64,000 nt of DNA from Pseudozyma flocculosa PF-1. Lineage: Eukaryota; Basidiomycota; Ustilaginomycetes; Ustilaginales; Ustilaginaceae. The notes below the pieces were generated by a model, which saw nothing but the letters and a program-made list of their open reading frames with translations, made no database searches and was not told where the DNA came from. Location: positions 1,605,759-1,669,758 of the forward strand of contig NW_006920869.1 in NCBI RefSeq assembly GCF_000417875.1. The letters are read 5' to 3'. The first letter of the stretch is position 1; each line of letters begins with the position of its first letter. Below are positions 56,331-64,000 of the stretch, piece after piece. The position numbers and the translations under genes are program-made.

Positions 56331-56936
56331 TCGTGCTTTGTCTGCCACACACGCACACACACATCTGCATTGCTGAATCACCTCCATTTGATCGCTTCCA
56401 GCGGATTGGATCTTGAGGTTGGCGCGAGAGCTGGCGGTCAGGTGGTCGTTAGTCGGTCCCCCTGGTCCTCAGCTCCAGAGCTGGCTTTCGGCTCAGCATC
56501 GCGAGCCAACCCGGAACGGGAGGGAGCAAGAGATGTTTGGTCTGAGCTATCGCCGCCGAGGCGGATGCTTTTCGCTAGACGAGCCCGAGGAAGAGGGTCA
56601 AAGGCGGCAGCCCGTGGGGATCGCAGTATCTGATACGTCTCGAGAGCGAGGACTTCTTTGTCTGGGCAGAAAGATAGGAGGCGCGGTCGGATGGATGACG
56701 AGCATCTCAGCTGATTCCAGGATCGACGAGCCGAGGACGACGCCAGATCGTTGTACGTGCGTACGTCCGTCCTGATCCATCACCATCACACGATGGTTGA
56801 GCGGCTTTCCGATGCCTCCGGACGGGCGGGTGCCCCTATCCCGAGCGCGCGGAGTCGGCTTCCCTCGTCAAGCTGGCGCGCGGGACGAGGCACAGGGTAG
56901 AGCAGCGCGCGGTCCGACCTATGTACCTCCCTGTCC

Positions 56937-56962
56937 GCCTGCCTGCCTGCCTGCCTGCCTGC
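56937..56962 (+). repeat. (GCCT)n microsatellite
   Basis: Six and a half perfect GCCT units, followed by GCAGGC, which makes a small hairpin possible. Confidence 0.85.
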
Positions 56963-57193
56963 AGGCGCTTGCATAGTCGTAATACAGGTACCGTATGGTG
57001 TTGTTTGACCCTCCGATCCGCCAGACGAGAGGCACAGGAACCCGCGCTACGATGTCGTGCCGCTGTGCGGTACAGACGGGGCGGAGATGGGCGACGAAGG
57101 ACAGACGACCTCGTCACGATGGACGGGACCAGGATGGGAAACAGAGAGGTCCGAGGACACCCCCCGTGGCTGGACCCGTGGGTTCAGTCGGCC

Positions 57194-57217
57194 GTCGTCG
57201 TCGTCGTCGTCGTCGTC
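57194..57217 (+). repeat. (GTC)8 microsatellite
   Basis: Eight GTC units, intergenic. Confidence 0.85.
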
Positions 57218-60200
57218 TGCCGTCGCCGTCCTTTTGGTCGCTGCTTGAGGCCTGATCGCCTCGAGGGACCGCTGTATGTACATACGTACCACACGATGGC
57301 AGGTGTTCGACGAGCCTTGTCCTCTCACATGCCAATCTTTGCCGACCGCTGTCGTTGTTGCCCACGCCGTCATCCGCTCGGGAGCCGAGAAAAGGATGCT
57401 CGATCTCACTTTTCTCTCCTCGCCAAGAGACAAGCCCCACGTCTGGATCTCGTCTGTCCCGCCCACTTCGGTTGGGGCTGAAAAGTGGCCTTCGATATTG
57501 CAGGGAAAATGGCGGTCGTCGAACGAGCGGGGGACGAGTAAACTCCAACATGTGACCCTCTCTGGTCGTCGCACGCAAGCGGCACTGCCGGCACACCGAC
57601 CAACGTGGCTGGCTCGTCTGCATCCATCCATCTCTTTCTCAGGAACGTCGACCGCCATCGACTACACGAGATGGCAGCCTCGCACCACGACTTGCTCGCG
57701 TGACGGGCCACTGACAGAGGCACTTCGATCGACAGCTTCCTTTGGAGTGCCGTCTCAATTCAAGCGGACTCACTTCTGTGGCCCCACAATCTGTCTGCCC
57801 AGCTACAGAAACGGCTCCCACCTGGCCGTAGTCGAGGGCAATCAACTGCGGCCGATAAAGTGTTGGAAGGGCGTCATGTGGATGAGGGCTCCTCGGCAGG
57901 CTCCAAGTGCCTCTGCACCGTCGCGGTCGCCAGTTGATCGATCCGGGGTCGCTGTCTCATCCGTGCCATCTCCGCTGTCGAGTCCTCGTGCAATTCCATG
58001 TCCGGTCGATATCGTCGGTCATTCTCGTTTTGCCAGACTGGAGTGGGAATGGCGCGTCGAGCTGAGCTCAGAGCGGAATCCGGTGTCCGCAGTCGGCCGA
58101 CTCGCAGGGAGGAATGCAATCGTGCTCAGAAGTCTCAGTCGGTCCCCTGTGTGCCCTTTGTTTGTCAGTACCGATGGAAGCACATCCCGCCCACTGTGCC
58201 CGCAGAGCACCTGCCGCAGCACCATCTCCGTCGGCGACGACGACGCTCAGCGGTCCCGTGTCCGAGAGTCCGAGGCAAACAGGATGGAAGGATCCTTGGC
58301 TCGCTCATTGTGCATGCGAGTAGCGCCCCGGTCCGGTCAGAGCAGCGCCGGCGTCGTCCCTCGACGACAAGCAAGCACGAGACGATAGATGGAGAGGCTC
58401 GGCTGAGCGGGATGCGTGCGTCCCTTCGAATGCAATCGATTCCAACTAGCGCCGATGCGGATCATCGTTGTTCGACGGACCCTCTCCACTCGTTCCCGCT
58501 AGTGTATGTGGCCCACCTGCCTGCGCACATGGCTCCCGCTGAACATGACGAGGTCGTACATGGCGGACGGCGCCGCTGTCGCCGGTGTGCCGGGTGGCTC
58601 GACCGCCAAGCTGCTTGGTGGTACAGCGAGCGCGCCGCGGCGCACCATGCTGCCGCTCCATCGATCGGGTTCGAGCCCGCAGTAGCGTGTCGATAGACTC
58701 AATCGGTCAAGGATGCAGAGTCAAGGGTCTCTCGAAGGACTTTTCTGGATGGGATGAGGGGCGCGATGGGCTCGAGTGGCCCTAGCGCGGATGCCAGCAT
58801 GATCGCGGCCGGAAGCTCCGGACCGGGGCGTGCCAGGCCATGCTCTTCGCAGCAGCAGTCACACCACCAACCAACCGGCCGCCCTTCGTCTGGACGCGTG
58901 GGGGAAGAGCGAGGAACCAAGCAAGGAGGAAAGGGCTTCATCCTCCGCTGCCACGAAGCCTCGGCCGTAACGCTCCTCCCGCCAAGGAATACCGGACCGC
59001 CGAACGAGGCAGAGGCAGTCGCGACCCACCTCGCTCCTGCCATGACAGCGGGACGAGGGGCTGTGCAGGTTGCAAGGAGGATACGGTGACGGGCTTGGTC
59101 TCGTTCCCTCGGTCACGCCTGCGCCCGGGTCGCTCTGGTCGCTCTGGGCGTACGGTGCAACGTGCACGCGCGCTACTCCGCCCGCCATCGAGCATGGACC
59201 GCAGCGCCATCCTGCGTACCGATATCCGGCCTGGCCTCCATCGATCTGTTGCTTGGCCTTTCCATCGAGGGGTGCGTTCCGGTCGTCGTTTGAGCGACGA
59301 TCCATCGATCCATACATGAACGCCCAGACAGGCAGGGCCATGTCATGGATCGACATCTGTATGGGAGGACGCCTTAAATTAGCGGTGGCGCAATTGGGAT
59401 CGAGTGCAGAAAGCCCCGCTTGTCGATGGAGGACCGGCGTCGACGTTGCGATGCGATGCGGTGCGATATCGATTCGAGCGGGATGGACTCAGCGATGCCA
59501 GGGAGGATGAAGCCAGCCCAGCCAGGACGCTAGGGCGAAGAAAGGGTTGGACGATAAGGAATGGCGAGCGGCGCGAGGCCGGCCCAGGCTGGGTTGGCCT
59601 GCCAAATTTCGAATTCCAGTCGACTGACCGGCCGGCGATATCCGCTCAAAGTCGGCGAAGAGCCCAGCGCGCTCGATGGATTTCTTTCGTATTTCGCTCG
59701 ATGCCCTCGCTCACCATCATCGATAGCGCAACGGAGCCGGTCAGCACCGTACGCTCTTCTAATTAGCGCTCGGTCTAAGCGCATGTTGTCGACCTACGTT
59801 CGCCTTCATGGTTTCGACATCGGGGCGGATTGCTTTGAGCTCGTTTCTTCGAGCGGGCGGCATGGGCTCGTGTTGCCAGGCCCGGGCTGGCCTAGTCTAA
59901 ATCACCCACGGCGTCAGGCATACCGCACGTATATGCCGACGGATGGGTAGGGTCATCATATGGCCTGTGCACATCCTGGGTGACCTATCTGACGACGAAG
60001 TGTTGGGGATGGGTGAGGGGGTCGGTGCTCCATGCCGCCAGGGAGGGGGGGAGCGCGTGTGGACGGGCCAATGAATTCCCCCACGGTCCTGTCGCGCGCG
60101 CTCTCTCTCCGCATCCTCAGCTGATGTGGATTCAGCTGTACTCTGAACCCCGCAGGTCAGAAGTGGACCACATGATATGTGAGATGCGGAGGACGTGTGC

Positions 60201-61754
60201 TCGCTCGAATGACTCAAGCAAGGTGAGCCTTGATTTTTTTCTGGATGGTCCGTCGAGAGCGGGGCCACGCACTTCAATACCGAGGCAGGAGTGGGAGCGC
60301 TGGCACAGAGGGGTGCCATGCGCAGAAGGGCGTACGGTATATCGAGCGGGACGGATACAGGGCGCTGCGCTGGGAACGTCTCGGCGTCTTGGAGCGGTGC
60401 GAGGAGGACATCAGTTTTCCATTCGTCGAGCCGGACGAACTCTTCAGGCCCCTTTCCCGCGCTTCGGGTAGGCGGCAGGCACGCCACCCGGCCTTCTCTT
60501 GCTCCCGACCGACCAATTGACCGACCGAACTGCTGCGCCGTGTTTTCGCCATCGGCTGCGCATGTGCAGCCTGGTGCACCTCACGTCCGACCGTACACAA
60601 TCTTTCCGGAGCTGGTGTACGCCGTGCTGCTTGTGCCTCTTCACCATGCCGAGGTCGCCGTGTGTTACAGAGCTACCGAACGGGGCCAGAGGGAATACGC
60701 CGGTCGCATACCATACAACCCATCTCTTCGTAATGCCAACAGGTAGGCGCCGCCCAGCCTGGCTCTACGCTTCTTGCTTGTTCCTGCCTCGTACCTACAC
60801 GACAGAGATTTCGCGTCGGCACAAGAAGCCACCGGGTGACGGCGTGCTCCTCGCTCGGGGTTGCACGACTCAGCAAGCAAGGGAAAGGGGCAAGCAAGGC
60901 AGGTCAGGGGGCGCTGACTTTGCAACCCTTCTGCGGCTGCGGAAAAGCCACGCACGGGCGGGTGCGGTACCTGTACGGCAGCAGCATGTGTTCCCGAAGC
61001 TCAACCAGGTCAGTCGTGCAGCCATGCATCCGTGGCCCGTCCCATCTGGCGCCCGTACATACCGTATCCGCCGCGTCTTCCGCACACGCGCAGGGCTGGC
61101 GAGCACGGCGGAGGGTAGGCGCAAGGATGAACGTCTTCTTCCCACCCTCACGCCTCGACAACCTTGCCACGCCACCAGCGCCGCCGGACGCCGACCAACA
61201 CCAACTTGCCCACATCCGCCGCCTTGTGCTCTGAAATATGGCGTGGCCATCTCTCCAGGCCGATTGTCGCGCGACCCTGACATGTCGCAATCCTCTCCTT
61301 GTTTCGCCGTCCTGTGCTTGATGTGTGCATGCTGTAGCAAGCGAGAACAGACAATGGACCAGACCCCGGCAGCCTGGCCTTCGTGCCGCTCGTCGCCGCC
61401 AGTCTGCCCCGCCTTGCCGTGTTGCGTCCGCTGCTTGGTCAAAGCGAAGCCCGGCTTGCCTCGTCCCGGCTGCTCCCTTCCCCGACGCTCCGAGGCCCCT
61501 GACAGTAGGTTGCTTCTAGCGAGAGTCATGGCGGCGACAACCGCATTCCCGCCCCCGGCTGCCGAGACGCCGTCGAGAGCGGAGAGCAAGAAGGCTGCGG
61601 GGTGTTCGCACGTCGCTGCGCGGCCGAGGTCAACCTTCGCCAAGAGCTGGTCATTGTCGCCCGCAGCTCGCTCCCCCTGTGCGTTGGTTGTGACCCCGCT
61701 ACGTATGTATACATATGTTGGACATCTTGCTGGGCGGGGACAGCCAGGCTGGAC

Positions 61755-61775
61755 GTACGTGTACTGTACACGTAC
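61755..61775. repeat. 21-bp perfect inverted repeat
   Basis: Arms GTACGTGTAC (61755-61764) and GTACACGTAC (61766-61775) around a single T. The perfect dyad could be a protein-binding site or a cruciform. It lies about 50 bp from another palindrome, TATGTATACATA, near 61704. Confidence 0.7.
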
Positions 61776-64000
61776 TCGCGCCAAAGTCGGCCTCTTGCAG
61801 CACCGCTTCGGATGTGTTTGCCGGCTGGCTGCAGCAGGAACGGAGCGGCAATTTAGGCCACCGGCAGCTGAAGCGTGGTCGGATATGTGCCTCGGTGCTT
61901 TAGACGAGGTCGGGTCGGACGGGCGGGACTGCCCCTGAGAAGCCGACCGGACCTGCAACCACGCGAACAGTCGGGACCCCTGCCTGGCGGGCTTGACGAG
62001 GCAGGAAGGCGGCTGCCTGCCAAGCATCAAAGGTCTGCCCTTCGCTTCGGATCCGCTCGACGGTCAACGTCCACAGCATGGTCCGCGGGCCGCCGTAGAA
62101 AGAAAAACTTGATATGTCCTGTGGCGGCCAACGAGATCGTTATCGTCGGAGCTGCCCGCCCGTCCGCCCTCCTGCCCGCCCGCCTTGCTGCGCCTCTTTT
62201 CGCCATCCGGTCCATCGAGACAGATTTGAAAATGGCGACGCAACGCAACGCGACGCAATGCAACCCGACGGCGGTCCGCCCCTTCCGCTGCGCAATGAGC
62301 GGCTGATGCTGACGCCTCGGTGCGAGGGTCCGTCTACTTTGGAACCCCGCGGAAAATGCAAAGAGTACAGTCCCTCCTAGCGGCCCAATGTTGCGCGTTG
62401 AACCTCGACGACGACGACAATGTACGGACATCCTTTGCAGGTTCCGCGTCGGGATCAGGTAGCTCCTGCGGCCGACCTTGATCAATGGCGGCCGGCACCG
62501 CAGCGCCGAGCGGCGGGGAGCGACGAGTCGGAAGCAAGGCAGGCGCTGTCGGTTGAGCTCGCGAGACCGTGCTAAGGAAGGGCTTCGCTCGGTTGCTTTG
62601 CGCGAGGAACGAGGCAGGCTACGGCAAGTCGGCGAAGGGGCTTGGTCGCAGCAGCCAGGTGGCGAGAGCCCGCTGGCGAGCAGCGTGGCATCGAGGGGCG
62701 ACGACAAAATCCGCGCCTGGGCGGGCGCGTTTTCGTCGCTCCTGAGGTGTCAGGCGAAGCAGGGCAGGCCTGCACACTTCGATCGATGGAAATCACTTTG
62801 GCAGCCGCCCTCGTCGTCAAGGAGCGTCGGGTCCGCCTGCTCAGCTGCATAGCCTTTTGGCCAGCATGCTGAGCGGACAGCTGATTTCGAAGCGGTCTTT
62901 TTGGATGCCCCGTAGTGAGCCAAGTGCCAGGCGAGGTGCAGCGACGACACAAGCACCGAAGCGTGCAGCGGTCAGATGGGGGACGGATGCAGGATGGTAC
63001 CGTCCCGACGTGTTGTCGCCGAGGTGGACACCGCTCGCTCGAGGTGATGGCGGGCAACCGACTCTTTTCGACTGGCGAACAAAGGCGCGATGAGAGAGCG
63101 GAAGGGGGAAAAGACAGAAGGGGGGCCTGCGGTACAGGTACAGTACGCCGCCCGTCGCTTTGCGTTGCGATGCGTCTGCCTGGCAGAGAGATGGGGAGCG
63201 CTTGCGACCAGAGGCTGGCTTGCGCCGTACCACACAGGCCAACGGGGCTTCACATGCATGCCGGTTGTGGTCGCAGCTCGACGCACCCCGACTTCGAGCC
63301 CCGCCGCTAGCGGTCAGGCAGGCAGGCAGGCCCCCCTGGCTCCCGCTTCGCCTCGCCCACCCCGGGGTCGGCGTAGGGTCGCAACAGCACCGCGCTGACC
63401 AGAGATCTCTTTGTCTCGCCGGTGGCTGCTGGCTCCTTGCACCAACCACCCACCACCGCGTTCACCGTCCGCGACGGTGTCTCTGGTGGTGGTGGTGGCG
63501 GCCAATCGCCTCGCGCCTTTCCGTTCTTCGAGACCATTCTCTGCTATGGCACAAAGGTGCCTGACTACCATGACACTCTAACACAGCACGATGCCATGGA
63601 AGCGAGGGGAATACGCACACGATGCTTGGTTGCGGCGACGGTATCCCTGGAGGACCGTCGTCCGCTGTGCGCGTCGATGGCAAGAGAGGTGGTGCGGTGC
63701 AGAGCCCAACGTACCCACCCGGTGACAGCTGATCGGACGATGCCGCCCTGCCTGCGATGCCATGCCGAGGCTGGGTGGCCTGTTGCGTGCTGGCCGAGTG
63801 GCCTGCCAAGCGGGAGCAGCGATGGTGATGGCGACGGACGGTCTGGCGCTGGGCTGCGGTCCGGCTTCCGACTTGGCAGGGCAGGCGGCACAGCGCGGCG
63901 TCGAGGCAGGAAATCGACAAGCTGAGCCAGCCAGCAAGCACGCAGCGGTCACAACGGCGGCGTCGGCGAGATGCAGGGCCATCGGCGAGTGCATCCGAAG

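Larger units (their letters stand above)
55625..64000. other. 8.4-kb region with no supported gene
   Basis: Downstream of V-ATPase subunit a to the window end. I find no conserved protein motif, intron-exon structure or RNA gene here. Frames of 370-479 codons overlap each other on opposite strands (60499-61938 and 60870-62030) and are Arg/Ser/Pro-rich with no domain. The region is dotted with (CCTG)n, (GTC)n and short GTAC-type palindromes. Long non-coding RNA, a regulatory block or a decayed repeat region are possible. A lineage-specific gene with many introns cannot be excluded. Confidence 0.5.

Noticed and set aside
57276..58388. 370-codon plus-strand frame in the gene desert
   Set aside because: No domain, biased composition, and flanking DNA of the same character.
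58660..58700. Possible tRNA T-arm (GGGTTCGAGCCC)
   Set aside because: The stem does not extend to five pairs with a seven-base loop and no acceptor or anticodon arm fits around it.
60499..62030. Overlapping opposite frames of 479 and 386 codons in the gene desert
   Set aside because: They cannot both be real. Both are Arg/Pro/Ser/Cys-rich, begin at non-conserved starts and show no domain. GC-rich non-coding DNA gives such frames by chance.

Overview
The window is nuclear DNA of a GC-rich, CpG-rich filamentous fungus, most likely a basidiomycete and perhaps a smut relative (Ustilaginomycotina). The clade is inferred from gene content, short introns and base composition; I cannot name a species. 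I place 24 spliceosomal introns of 80-171 bp, 17 of them with the donor GTGAGT. Genes are compact with zero to six introns. Long antisense reading frames are common only because the codon usage avoids TTA, CTA and TCA.

Layout. 1-6.3 kb: start of UPF1 (nonsense-mediated decay helicase, minus) and a secreted exo-1,3-beta-glucanase (plus), divergent across 2.9 kb. 7.1-9.0 kb: a mosaic of CpG-free and CpG-containing blocks carrying a broken tyrosine-recombinase-like gene, probably a decayed mobile element. 10-21 kb: GPI1 (GPI-anchor synthesis), a DAL5/TNA1-type transporter, a broken P-loop gene, and GID4 (substrate receptor of the GID ubiquitin ligase). 21.4-28.5 kb: an ELL-like elongation factor, an SV2/SVOP-like transporter and the DNA-protein crosslink protease WSS1. 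28.7-31.6 kb: three tandem paralogous small secreted proteins, which are effector candidates and the most interesting accessory locus. 32-41.6 kb: PFS2 (mRNA 3' end processing), an SLC41/MgtE-type magnesium transporter and an unknown protein. 42.4-47.7 kb: a mitochondrial inner-membrane group of MIC60 and two complex I subunits (24 kDa NDUFV2-type and 23 kDa NDUFS8-type). The two complex I genes are divergent around a shared promoter with three CCAAT boxes. 47.9-55.6 kb: RNase H2 subunit B, an ITFG1/TIP (linkin) homologue and V-ATPase subunit a. 55.6-64 kb: 8.4 kb with no gene I can support, rich in short tandem repeats and GTAC-type palindromes.

Most genes are single-copy housekeeping genes. 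The accessory content is the secreted-protein cluster, the recombinase relic and the P-loop relic. Exon boundaries were set by eye from splice sites, reading phase and family conservation. No database search was possible.
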